Origin: JBHHWH01 sp046756405 | GTDB lineage: Bacteria; Actinomycetota; Acidimicrobiia; Spongiisociales; ZC4RG35 | NCBI GenBank assembly: GCA_046756405.1 | Contig: JBHHWH010000099.1 | Span: forward strand, 1-7,820 | Direction: 5' to 3' | DNA length: 7,820 bases | Notes under the pieces: model-generated | Seen by the model: only the letters and a program-made list of their open reading frames with translations | Database searches by the model: none | Told to the model about the DNA's origin: nothing | Translations under genes and position numbers: made by a program | Shown here: piece by piece, positions 1-6,949 of the stretch | How positions within the stretch are numbered: the stretch's first letter is position 1 | Layout: every line of letters starts with the position of its first letter

Positions 1-452
1 GCCGGAATGGGCTTGCCTTGGGGGCTTACCTGGGGGTCGCCGAGGAACTCGGCCAAGCGCTGCGCCACGTCGGCCGGGGTGATGTGCTCGAACTCGCAGG
101 CCACGGTGTCGGCCGCCTTGGGGGTGAGACCCAGCTGCTCCGAGAGGAAGACAGACCAGAGACGCCGGCGACGAAGGACCGACCGGGCGATCTCCTCCCC
201 TACTGCCGACAGGTTCACTCCCTTGTAACGGACGTACTCCACCAACCCCCGGCCTGCGAGCTTTTTCACCATCTCGTTGGCCGAGACCCGCGACACCCCT
301 AGAGCCTTGGCTAGCTGCGGGACGGGGACCGGACCCCTATGACCGTCTTCGGCTGCCATGGCGATGGTGATCAGATACATCTCCTCCGCCTCACTGGTGG
401 AGATACGAGAAACGCGAGAAGCGTCTGTGGCGCTCTGGTTGGTAGTGACCAC
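1..452 (-). CDS. DtxR/IdeR-family metal-dependent repressor, partial at the left edge
   Basis: Predicted metal-activated DNA-binding repressor of the DtxR/MntR family, which controls iron or manganese uptake genes. The 150 visible residues cover the winged-helix domain (about 20-85, recognition-helix segment SRVSANEMVKKL) and most of the dimerisation/metal domain; the gene runs out of the window before the C-terminal SH3-like part. By alignment from memory with corynebacterial DtxR, the primary metal site is present: Met25 (EEMYL, DtxR Met10) and Cys119, Glu122, His123 (CEFEH, DtxR Cys102/Glu105/His106). Met and Cys at these places suggest an iron-type rather than an MntR-type protein. The ancillary-site ligands His79, Glu83 and His98 correspond to Arg96, Ser100 and Asp115 here. 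The GTG start is preferred because GAGG lies 8 bases upstream; an in-frame TGA lies shortly before it. The gene diverges from the dehydratase gene. Family call sure; regulated metal inferred. Confidence 0.9.
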   Translation of the reverse strand, partial: MVTTNQSATDASRVSRISTSEAEEMYLITIAMAAEDGHRGPVPVPQLAKALGVSRVSANEMVKKLAGRGLVEYVRYKGVNLSAVGEEIARSVLRRRRLWSVFLSEQLGLTPKAADTVACEFEHITPADVAQRLAEFLGDPQVSPQGKPIP

Positions 453-481
453 GAATGAAACCTCGATTGGGGGCTGCCATC

Positions 482-487
482 ATCGTA
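482..487 (-). promoter_or_regulatory. Possible -10 box for the DtxR-family gene
   Basis: On the minus strand TACGAT fits the actinobacterial -10 pattern TAnnnT and lies 29 bases upstream of the GTG start. No convincing -35 hexamer is seen 16-18 bases further upstream, so this is a weak call. Confidence 0.3.
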
Positions 488-557
488 TCACCGCATCTGG
501 CGATTGGTATGTCTGGCCTTCCCTTGGAGGGGTGGCACAGTTCACAATCTGAATCTT

Positions 558-586
558 CGCGGTCCACCGCGGCGGCGCCGTATTCT
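558..586 (+). promoter_or_regulatory. Candidate leaderless promoter of the dehydratase gene, with an inverted repeat
   Basis: TATTCT at 581-586 fits TAnnnT, and its last base is 7 bases before the ATG at 593, the spacing expected if transcription starts on the A of ATG. No Shine-Dalgarno sequence precedes that ATG. A perfect inverted repeat, CGCGG-tcca-CCGCG (558-571), lies just upstream, between the expected -35 and -10 positions, and could be an operator. No TTGACA-like -35 is present. Confidence 0.45.
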
Positions 587-592
587 TCTCCC

Positions 593-1627
593 ATGGACCT
601 GACGCCTGCCCGCCACTGGGCCCCCCCGGCGCACTGGCGGCGATTCACCGTCATCGACTCCCACACCGGCGGCGAGCCCTTCCGGGTGGTGGTCGACGGC
701 CTTCCCGACATCCCTGGCGACACCGTCCCGGAACGGCGGCGTCACGCCAGTGAACACCTCGACGACCTGCGGCGGATCCTCATGTGGGAACCGCGGGGAC
801 ACGCCGACATGTACGGAGGTTGGATCGGGCCACCAGTGGAAGACGACAGCGACCTGTCGGTGCTGTTCTGCCACAACGCAGGATTCTCCACTATGTGCGG
901 GCACGGGATCATCGCCCTGACCAAGGTGGTTCTCGACACGGGAGTTTTCCCCGCCACGGAAGGGGACAACAACCTGACGATCGACACCCCGGCGGGTCAG
1001 GTCTCGGCCGGGGCCGAGGTCGTTGGCGGTCGAGCTACCCGGGTCAGGTTCCGCAATGTCCCCTCGTTCGCTCCCGACTTGGACGCCAAGGTCGACGTGC
1101 CCGGACTGGGAACGGTGGCCTACGACTTGGGTTTCGGCGGGGCCTTCTACGCCTACGTGGAGGCCGCTTCGGTTGGCACCGACCTCGGAGATGCCGCCGA
1201 CCTGATATCGAAGGGCCGGGCCATCAAGGAGGCAATCGTGGCATCCGGGGAGATCACCCACCCCACTCAGGAAGACCTTGGGTTCCTCTACGGGGTCATC
1301 TTCACCGGACCGGCGCTCAAGGCGGGCAACCACAGCCGCAACGTGTGCATCTTCGCCGATGGTGAAGTGGATCGCTCCCCCACCGGGACCGGCGTCTCGG
1401 GTCGCCTCGCCATACTCCACGCCCGAGGAGACATCACCGAAGGCGAGGCCATCACCGTGGAGAGCATCGTCGGCTCCGAGTTCACCGGCCAGATTGTCGA
1501 CCAAGCCCAGATCGGTGACATTCGGGCGGTTATCCCCGAGATCTCGGGCACCGCCCACATCGTGGGTCGAGCCGAGTTCTGGGTGGATCCCGATGACCCC
1601 CTCAACCCTGGATTCTTGGTGCGCTGA
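593..1627 (+). CDS. Trans-3-hydroxy-L-proline dehydratase (proline racemase superfamily)
   Basis: Soluble enzyme predicted to dehydrate trans-3-hydroxy-L-proline to delta-1-pyrroline-2-carboxylate, which a separate reductase would turn into proline. The 344-residue protein has the superfamily's N-terminal IDSHTGGEP motif (about 21-29) and two half-site motifs: MCGHG with catalytic Cys102, and DRSPTGTG with Thr264. True proline and 4-hydroxyproline racemases carry Cys at the second site (SPCG); Cys/Thr is the signature of the dehydratase type (human L3HYPDH). The frame is open back to 455, but the extra 46 residues do not resemble the family, and family members begin a few residues before IDSHTGGEP, so the ATG at 593 is chosen. 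Its stop is 4 bases from that of the convergent dehydrogenase. No pyrroline-carboxylate reductase of the usual families is seen nearby. Superfamily sure, exact substrate likely. Confidence 0.85.
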   Translation: MDLTPARHWAPPAHWRRFTVIDSHTGGEPFRVVVDGLPDIPGDTVPERRRHASEHLDDLRRILMWEPRGHADMYGGWIGPPVEDDSDLSVLFCHNAGFSTMCGHGIIALTKVVLDTGVFPATEGDNNLTIDTPAGQVSAGAEVVGGRATRVRFRNVPSFAPDLDAKVDVPGLGTVAYDLGFGGAFYAYVEAASVGTDLGDAADLISKGRAIKEAIVASGEITHPTQEDLGFLYGVIFTGPALKAGNHSRNVCIFADGEVDRSPTGTGVSGRLAILHARGDITEGEAITVESIVGSEFTGQIVDQAQIGDIRAVIPEISGTAHIVGRAEFWVDPDDPLNPGFLVR

Positions 1628-1631
1628 CCGC

Positions 1632-2369
1632 CTAGATCACCTGGGTGAGACCTCCGTCGACCACCATGATCTCGCCGGTCACGTAAGGATTGGCGACCAG
1701 GGCCATGACCGCCTCCGCTATGTCGTCGGGGGTACCTGACCGTTTCGCAGGAGCCAACTCGGCGACCATGGCATGCAGGTCGTCCCAGTCGGCGGTCCAG
1801 GGGGTGTCGACCAGGCCGGGCGCCACGGCGTTGACCCGAACCGGACCTGAAGACTTGGCTAGCAGCACGGTGAGCTGGTTGAGGGCGGCCTTGGTCATCG
1901 AGTAGGCGATGGAGCTGCCGACCGGACGCAGCCCGGCCACCGAGGTGATCATCACCACGTTGCCGTCGGGCGACTCGCGGAGATGGGGCATCGCCGCCTT
2001 CGTCAGCCACCAGGTGCCGAAGACGTTCACGTCGAAGGTCCTGTGGAAGATCTCGTCGGTCAGGGCTTCAAGATCGCCGTGGGGCACCACCGTCGTCCAC
2101 CCGGCGTTGTTGACCAGGATGTCGAGACGTCCGAACTCCTCGATAGTGGCGGCCACCAGTGACTCGACCTGAGTCGTGTCGCTGATGTCGGCCTGAAGAT
2201 AGATGGACTCGGTGGGCAGGGACTGGGCTACGGCCCGGCCTGCATCCGCCGAGCTGGCCGAGTTGACGACCACATGAGCACCGGCGGCTGCCAGGTGCCG
2301 GGCACAGGCCGCACCAATACCCCGAGACGATCCGGTCACCACGGCCACTCGGCCGGTCAGGTCCTTCAT
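1632..2369 (-). CDS. Classical short-chain dehydrogenase/reductase, FabG-like, substrate unknown
   Basis: Cytoplasmic NAD(P)-dependent oxidoreductase of the classical SDR family, 245 residues, the usual length. Visible motifs: Rossmann glycine motif TGSSRGIG (12-19), Asp61 (DISD), NNAG (87-90), Asn115, and the catalytic Ser143, Tyr156, Lys160 (YSMTK). After the second beta strand the protein reads VNSAS rather than an acidic residue, which leans towards NADPH; this is inference. The C-terminal VVDGG-LTQ is typical of FabG-like members. The ATG at 2369 is chosen because AAGGAG sits 5 bases upstream and the protein begins in the usual way at MKDLTGRVAVVTG; the frame stays open upstream to 2657 without family resemblance. 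A sequence-based guess between 3-oxoacyl-ACP reductase and a catabolic alcohol dehydrogenase is not possible. The convergent dehydratase gene is transcribed separately, so a shared pathway is not implied. Confidence 0.9.
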   Translation of the reverse strand: MKDLTGRVAVVTGSSRGIGAACARHLAAAGAHVVVNSASSADAGRAVAQSLPTESIYLQADISDTTQVESLVAATIEEFGRLDILVNNAGWTTVVPHGDLEALTDEIFHRTFDVNVFGTWWLTKAAMPHLRESPDGNVVMITSVAGLRPVGSSIAYSMTKAALNQLTVLLAKSSGPVRVNAVAPGLVDTPWTADWDDLHAMVAELAPAKRSGTPDDIAEAVMALVANPYVTGEIMVVDGGLTQVI

Positions 2370-2390
2370 CGCATCTCCTTGCTCTCTCAC

Positions 2391-2430
2391 CCGATGATGG
2401 CGCGATCCGACGATGGTTGCCCGTCGGGCA
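2391..2430. repeat. Palindrome and imperfect direct repeat upstream of the SDR gene
   Basis: The 13-bp palindrome TGCCCG-t-CGGGCA (2418-2430) and a 10-bp direct repeat, CCGATGATGG (2391-2400) and CCGACGATGG (2407-2416, 9 of 10 identical), lie in the 89-base gap before the dehydrogenase start. They could be an operator; with a 1-base centre the palindrome is a poor terminator. No regulator gene is adjacent. Confidence 0.3.
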
Positions 2431-2458
2431 CTCCCAGTCATAAAGACCGCGGCTGAGG

Positions 2459-2689
2459 TCAGTGCGGAGGATGCTCCAGTTTCAGCGCTTCGTAGGGGGC
2501 GTCGATCACACCGTGGCGGTCGACATAGTTGACCCAGTCGTCGAGCAGGCCTTGGAGCACTTCCTGGTGATCGTGTCCCGCGGCGGCATCGGTGGCGGGA
2601 ACAGCGACGAGAGCCGAAGACGACGGCTGCCACGATCTCAACGATTCTCCTAGACACTCGAGTTGCTCCTTTTCTCGAAACTCTTCCAT
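2459..2689 (-). CDS. Hypothetical protein, 76 residues
   Basis: I do not recognise this protein. It starts at an ATG shortly after an in-frame TAG and ends 89 bases before the dehydrogenase start on the same strand. The second half (from about residue 35, ending LDDWVNYVDRHGVIDAPYE and a His/Pro-rich tail) has strongly GC-biased third codon positions like the neighbouring genes, which is the main reason to believe it. The first half is more neutral and charged (MEEFREKEQLE). No signal peptide or membrane segment is seen, and the ribosome binding site (GGCGG) is weak. It may be a genuine small protein, or the 3' remnant of a longer decayed gene. The opposite-strand frame here looks less protein-like. 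Confidence 0.45.
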   Translation of the reverse strand: MEEFREKEQLECLGESLRSWQPSSSALVAVPATDAAAGHDHQEVLQGLLDDWVNYVDRHGVIDAPYEALKLEHPPH

Positions 2690-2789
2690 GTCCGCCGTCT
2701 ACTCAACCCGTGGCAGGTGAAGGATCTCCCCTCTCGATCATGAAGATTCGGTGAAGGCTCGCCGTCGATGATGAATCGGGGTCGTCGCG

Positions 2790-4043
2790 GTGCTTGACTC
2801 TCAGGGACAGATGCCGGCCGATCTCCCGCTGATCGTTGCGTTCATCGTGGCCTTCGCCGCCGCGGTGTTTCTGGCCGCCGCGGAGACATCTCTGCTTCGG
2901 GTCAGCTCAATACGAGCCGCCACCCTCGCCGAGAGCGACTCAAGGGGAAAACGGCTGGCCGGACTGATCAACAGGCTCCCTCGGGTCCTCAACACGATCC
3001 TCTTCGCTGCCCTCCTCGCTCAGATCGTGGCAGCCACCGTGGTAGGCATCCTCGCCGAGCGCTGGTTTGGCTCTCTGGGAGTGACCTTGGCCTCGATACT
3101 CCTCACCCTGGTGCTGTTCATCTACGGCGAGGCGATCCCCAAGACGTACGCGGTGCGACACACCGATCAGGTGGCCCTGGCAGTGGCCGGCCCCGTGGCT
3201 GTTCTGGAGTGGGTTCTGCGTCCGCTGGTGTTGCTGCTGGTGGCTCTCGCGAATCTCCAGTCACCAGGCAAGGGCATGACGAAATCGCCTACGGTCACCG
3301 AAGAAGAGCTGCGCCTTCTCGCCGGTCATGCTGCCGCCGAGGGTCAGATCGAGCCCCACGACGAGGAGCTGATCCAGCGGGTGTTCCGCTTCGGGGATCG
3401 CAGGGCGGACGACATCATGGTCCCACGCTCCGAGATCGTAGGAGTGCCCTCCGACATGCCGGTCCGGGAAGCAGTCCAGGTGGCCCTCGAGTCCGGCCAT
3501 CGTCGTCTGGTGGTCTACGAGGAGGACCTGGACCATGTCACCGGGATCGTCCGGCTGCGGGATCTGGTCGGCGTTTCCCGGGAACAGGCCGGGGTGGCGG
3601 CCGCCCAACTCAGCGAAGAACCCCTGGCGGTCCCGGAGACCAAACGTATCGTGTCCCTCCTTCGTGAGATGCAGGCCACCGGCACCCACATCGCCCTGGT
3701 CGTCGACGAATACGGTGGGACCGCCGGTCTCGTCACCATCGAAGACATAGTTGAAGAGCTGTTGGGGTCGATCTCTGAGGACCAAAGAGAAGAAGACCTG
3801 GTCCGGGTCGACGAGTCCACCTGGTCCGTGAGCGGGCTGCTCCCTATAGAAGACCTCGAAGCAGCCCTCGGATTGGAGTTCGGCAAAGGCCCTTGGAACA
3901 CGGTGGCGGGATTCGTCGTCGGCAAGCTCGGCCGCGTCCCAAAGGCCGGAGACGAGGTCACGGTGGGAAACTGGAGGTTTCGTGTTACGGCTGTTCGTGG
4001 TCATCGCCTGGTTCGGATCGAGGTCACCAAACCAGGAGACTGA
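2790..4043 (+). CDS. CNNM-CBS-CorC_HlyC membrane protein (hemolysin C family, putative Mg2+/metal efflux)
   Basis: Integral membrane protein of the CNNM/DUF21 family, 417 residues. Bacterial relatives are implicated in magnesium or cobalt export (CorC, MpfA), though many are still labelled hemolysins. Domains in order: a CNNM transmembrane domain with four hydrophobic segments (about 12-34, 66-90, 98-120, 132-155) including AAETSLL (29-35) and the conserved GEAIPKTYAVR (113-123); a cytosolic CBS pair (about 205-330; IMVPRSEI at 209-216 and VVDEYGGTAGLVTIEDIVEE at 304-323); and a CorC_HlyC domain (about 340-414). All are complete. The GTG at 2790 has only a distant GGGG; the ATG at 2811, preceded by AGGGA 4 bases away, is an equally good start and would remove seven residues. 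It may be co-transcribed with the nitroreductase gene 23 bases downstream. Family sure; transported ion inferred. Confidence 0.9.
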   Translation: MLDSQGQMPADLPLIVAFIVAFAAAVFLAAAETSLLRVSSIRAATLAESDSRGKRLAGLINRLPRVLNTILFAALLAQIVAATVVGILAERWFGSLGVTLASILLTLVLFIYGEAIPKTYAVRHTDQVALAVAGPVAVLEWVLRPLVLLLVALANLQSPGKGMTKSPTVTEEELRLLAGHAAAEGQIEPHDEELIQRVFRFGDRRADDIMVPRSEIVGVPSDMPVREAVQVALESGHRRLVVYEEDLDHVTGIVRLRDLVGVSREQAGVAAAQLSEEPLAVPETKRIVSLLREMQATGTHIALVVDEYGGTAGLVTIEDIVEELLGSISEDQREEDLVRVDESTWSVSGLLPIEDLEAALGLEFGKGPWNTVAGFVVGKLGRVPKAGDEVTVGNWRFRVTAVRGHRLVRIEVTKPGD

Positions 4044-4066
4044 GAGAGCCCTGCAACCATGTGGCC

Positions 4067-4575
4067 ATGAGTGTTCCGCCCGACCACCCCGATGGGAAGA
4101 GCAAGGGCTATCCCTCCCGTCTCCTCAGATGGGGCTTCGCCCTGCCGGGGTGGCTGTATCGGGTCGGTCTCGGCTGGACGCTCGGCAAGCGTTTCCTCGC
4201 TCTCACCCACCGCGGGCGCAAGAGCGGTCACGTCTACCACACGGTCCTGGAGTCATCTCCTTCGACCCGGAGACCAAAGAGAGCGTCGTTGCTTCCGCCT
4301 ACGGCACCAGGGCCGACTGGTACCGGAATATCCAAGCCGAACCTGCCCTGAGGGTTCAGACCGGACGCCTGGACTACGTCCCGGAACAGCGTTTTCTCAC
4401 CCCGGCGGAGGCCAGGAAGGCCGCCGCCAGATTCTGCCTTGAACACCCTCTGGAGGCGAAGCTCATGCCCCGGGTGCTACCGGCCATCGGCGCTGCCCTC
4501 CCACTGGACCCTGATCTGGAGCCCGTTGGTCAGCTGGCCACGCTGCCGATGGTCGCCTTCCGGCCGAAAAGCTGA
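4067..4575 (+). pseudogene. DDN-type nitroreductase, putatively F420-dependent, interrupted by a single-base frameshift
   Basis: The two halves together encode a member of the deazaflavin-dependent nitroreductase family (split beta-barrel, M. tuberculosis Ddn relatives), which use reduced F420 to reduce quinones or nitro compounds. The first half (4067-4252, 62 residues) ends RGRKSGHVYHTVLE; the second (about 4252-4572, 107 residues, one frame back) continues VISFDPETKESVVASAYG...DWYRN. In relatives these segments are contiguous, so one base, most simply a G after CTGGAG (CTGGAGTC in place of CTGGAGGTC), is missing near 4250-4252. Restored length is about 169 residues. As given, translation from 4067 runs through unrelated residues to 4351. 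The ATG at 4067 lacks a clear ribosome binding site; a short gap from the membrane-protein gene suggests one operon. Whether this is a real pseudogene or a sequencing error cannot be decided here. Confidence 0.8.
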
Positions 4576-4588
4576 TCGATCAACCACC

Positions 4589-4601
4589 AGGAAGACTTCC
4601 T
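4589..4601. terminator. Possible bidirectional hairpin between convergent genes
   Basis: AGGAAG-a-CTTCCT is a perfect inverted repeat in the 40-base gap between the convergent nitroreductase and flavin-reductase stops. As a hairpin it would have 5 bp and a 3-base loop. There is no T-run on either strand, so termination activity is only suggested by position. Confidence 0.25.
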
Positions 4602-4615
4602 CAGGCAGGCCCGAC

Positions 4616-5227
4616 TCAGGTTGGCCGTTGCATCTCGAAGTAGCCGGGGGCTGTCTTCGTGTACCCGGCGCCAGCCATACGTCCTACCGCACGCAGCCCA
4701 ATCGGGTCGATTCGGGTGCCGTAGAGGAGGTCGGACCGGACATGCATCCGCAGCACCCGGCCGAACACCACGGTGTTGGTGGGCGGGTCGTCAAGTTCGA
4801 CGGTCTGGGTGACCTCACATTCGAGCCGCACCGGTGAACCGGCCACCATGGGGGCGTCGACCACTTCGCCGGGTACGGCCTCCAGTCCTATGAGGTCGAA
4901 CTCGTCGACGTATGCGTCGTACTCCCCCGAGGTGAGGTTCATCGCCTCGGCAAGGGCCTCGTCGACGATGTTGACGGTGAACACCCCGGTGGTGAGGACA
5001 TTGGCGAGGGTGTCCTTGGGGCTGCCCTCCCGCCTTCCCGGCGAGAAGAGGACCGTCGGCGGGGTTCCGGCGACCACGTTGAAGAACGAGTAAGGCGCCA
5101 GGTTTCGGCGACCTTCCGGGTCTCGGGTTCCGATCCATCCGATGGGCCGCGGGACCACACCACCGATGAGAAGTTTGTAGCGGTCGGAGGGGGTGAGAGT
5201 GGCGAAGTCGAAGACGGTGAACTGCAT
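4616..5227 (-). CDS. Flavin-reductase-like FMN-binding split-barrel protein
   Basis: 203-residue soluble protein of the flavin reductase-like domain family (FMN-binding split barrel). Members bind FMN and act as flavin reductases or as small NAD(P)H-dependent oxidoreductases. Characteristic segments: PRPIGWIGTRDPEG (26-39), NLAPYSFFNVVAGTPPTVLFSP (42-63), KDTLANVLTTGVFTVN (71-86), and a C-terminal part with DPIGLRAVGRMAGAGY (174-189). The ATG at 5227 follows GCGGGG only 0-1 bases away, which is too close to be a normal ribosome binding site. The frame is open to a TTG at 5251, only 9 bases from the 3' end of the upstream tRNA. The gene lies 33 bases downstream of tRNA-Val on the same strand with no terminator visible, so it may be read from the tRNA promoter. 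Substrate and partner are unknown. Confidence 0.85.
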   Translation of the reverse strand: MQFTVFDFATLTPSDRYKLLIGGVVPRPIGWIGTRDPEGRRNLAPYSFFNVVAGTPPTVLFSPGRREGSPKDTLANVLTTGVFTVNIVDEALAEAMNLTSGEYDAYVDEFDLIGLEAVPGEVVDAPMVAGSPVRLECEVTQTVELDDPPTNTVVFGRVLRMHVRSDLLYGTRIDPIGLRAVGRMAGAGYTKTAPGYFEMQRPT

Positions 5228-5260
5228 CCCCGCAGGGTATCGGGCTACCAAAACTCGTAG

Positions 5261-5334
5261 TGGGCGTTGACGGACTCGAACCGCCGACCCCTGCCTTGTA
5301 AGGGCAGTGCTCTAGCCATCTGAGCTAAACGCCC
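5261..5334 (-). tRNA. tRNA-Val (anticodon UAC)
   Basis: A full cloverleaf of 74 bases can be drawn on the minus strand. The acceptor stem is GGGCGTT/AACGCCC with discriminator A. The D arm is GCTC/GAGC, the anticodon stem CTGCC/GGCAG with loop CTTACAA (anticodon TAC), and the T arm GGCGG/CCGTC with loop TTCGAGT. It closely resembles E. coli tRNA-Val(UAC) as remembered. The 3' CCA is not encoded (CTA follows the discriminator). Confidence 0.97.
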
Positions 5335-5345
5335 GATCAGCCCCG

Positions 5346-5351
5346 ATTCTA
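5346..5351 (-). promoter_or_regulatory. Probable -10 box of the tRNA-Val gene
   Basis: TAGAAT on the minus strand is a good actinobacterial -10 (TAnnnT) 11 bases upstream of the tRNA 5' end. A TTGGGT lies only 10 bases further upstream, too close for a standard -35, so the -35 remains unassigned. Confidence 0.5.
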
Positions 5352-5393
5352 CGAGAACCGCACCCAAGGGCCACTCCACCCGGGTCAGGCCCT

Positions 5394-5399
5394 TAGGCT
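5394..5399 (+). promoter_or_regulatory. Candidate leaderless -10 box of the nitrobindin-like gene
   Basis: TAGGCT fits TAnnnT and ends 7 bases before the ATG at 5406, so transcription would begin at or next to the start codon. This is the same spacing as at the dehydratase gene. An AGG 8 bases upstream of the ATG, inside this box, is the only other ribosome binding candidate. Confidence 0.4.
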
Positions 5400-5405
5400 G
5401 AACTC

Positions 5406-5892
5406 ATGCGACGGCGTCCGGAAGTAGCCGCGGCCGTGGCCGCGCTGGTAGGTACCTGGGAGGGCCACGGCAACGGGGACTACCCCAACCATCGAGCCGT
5501 TCCGCTACCGGGAGGTCACCCGGATCGGCGAACACCCGAACCATCCTGCCCTGCACTACGAGCAGCGCACCTGGAAGATCACCTCTGACGGTGAGGAGGT
5601 CTCCCACTGGGAGACTGGCTTGCTGCGTATCTCCAGCGACGGCACCGCCACCCTCCACAACGCCCAGGGCGGACGCACCGAGACCATGCTGGGAACCTGG
5701 TTTAACGACGGTCAAGGATGGGTGTTGGAGCTGGCAGCCGTGAGTTATTCCGGCGATGAACGAGTGACCGCGTCGACCCGTTCGATCCGCTTCGACACTG
5801 CGGAATTGGGCTACGAGATGCAGATGAAGACCACCGCCCACCCGGAACTGGCCCTCCACCTCAAGGCCAGGCTGGCCAAGAGCCAGCCCTGA
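5406..5892 (+). pseudogene. Nitrobindin-like (THAP4/DUF1794) heme-binding beta-barrel protein, interrupted by a single-base frameshift
   Basis: The restored 161-residue product matches the nitrobindin family, small beta-barrels binding ferric heme and implicated in nitric oxide or peroxynitrite chemistry. Signature pieces: N-terminal GTWEGHGNGDYP (about residues 16-27) in frame 1, then TIEPFRYREVTRIGEHPNHP onward in frame 2, and a C-terminal LALHLKARL whose His (about 151) corresponds to the heme-ligating His of the family. The break lies at 5487-5488: CCC-A-ACC-ATC carries one extra A relative to the expected CCC-ACC-ATC. As given, translation from 5406 stops at 5588. Codon use keeps the neighbours' GC bias on both sides, so decay, if real, is recent. 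The N-terminus MRRRPEVAAAVAALVGTWEG fits the family. Sequencing or assembly error is an equally good explanation. Confidence 0.8.
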
Positions 5893-5994
5893 ATTCCCAC
5901 GTCGGCGAAGGGGGTCCAATGGCCCCTCAACTCCCTGTGGACAAATGACGATAGGGATAACCACAAATGCCAAGAAGTACCCACGGCCGTTCCT

Positions 5995-6010
5995 ACGCTG
6001 GCATCAGCGT
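5995..6010 (+). promoter_or_regulatory. Inverted repeat in the sigma-factor leader
   Basis: ACGCTG-gcat-CAGCGT is a perfect 6-bp stem with a 4-base loop, ending 9 bases before the chosen sigma ATG. A TACGCT at 5994-5999 within it also fits a -10 box. It could be an operator or a small leader hairpin affecting initiation; neither is demonstrated. Confidence 0.3.
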
Positions 6011-6019
6011 GTTCCGACC

Positions 6020-6945
<926 letters not shown>

Positions 6946-6949
<4 letters not shown>

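Noticed and set aside
455..592. 46-codon N-terminal extension of the dehydratase
   Set aside because: The extra residues do not resemble the family, no ribosome binding site precedes 455, and a -10-like box sits inside the extension just before the ATG at 593.
542..1558. Long open frame on the minus strand opposite the hydroxyproline dehydratase gene
   Set aside because: It is an antisense shadow of a well-supported gene in GC-rich DNA; the translation is low-complexity G/D/V/R-rich and has no domain.
2462..2653. Plus-strand 63-codon frame opposite the 76-residue hypothetical ORF
   Set aside because: It ends in an Arg-rich low-complexity run and has weaker coding bias than the minus-strand frame.
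3261..4004. 247-codon minus-strand frame opposite the CNNM-CBS gene
   Set aside because: The plus-strand frame carries all CNNM, CBS and CorC motifs; the antisense translation shows no motif and mirrors codon bias.
5908..5928. Possible terminator after the nitrobindin-like gene (AGGGG...CCCCT)
   Set aside because: The stem has only 5 clean pairs and then a bulge, and no T-run follows.
5936..5965. Replication-origin-like DnaA boxes
   Set aside because: There are only two imperfect matches (8/9 and 7/9 to TTATCCACA or its complement), no AT-rich unwinding region and no dnaA, dnaN or parAB genes nearby.
5945..6019. 25-codon N-terminal extension of the sigma factor from the ATG at 5945
   Set aside because: The residues are not sigma-like and no strong ribosome binding site precedes this ATG. 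It cannot be excluded, since the ATG at 6020 also lacks one.
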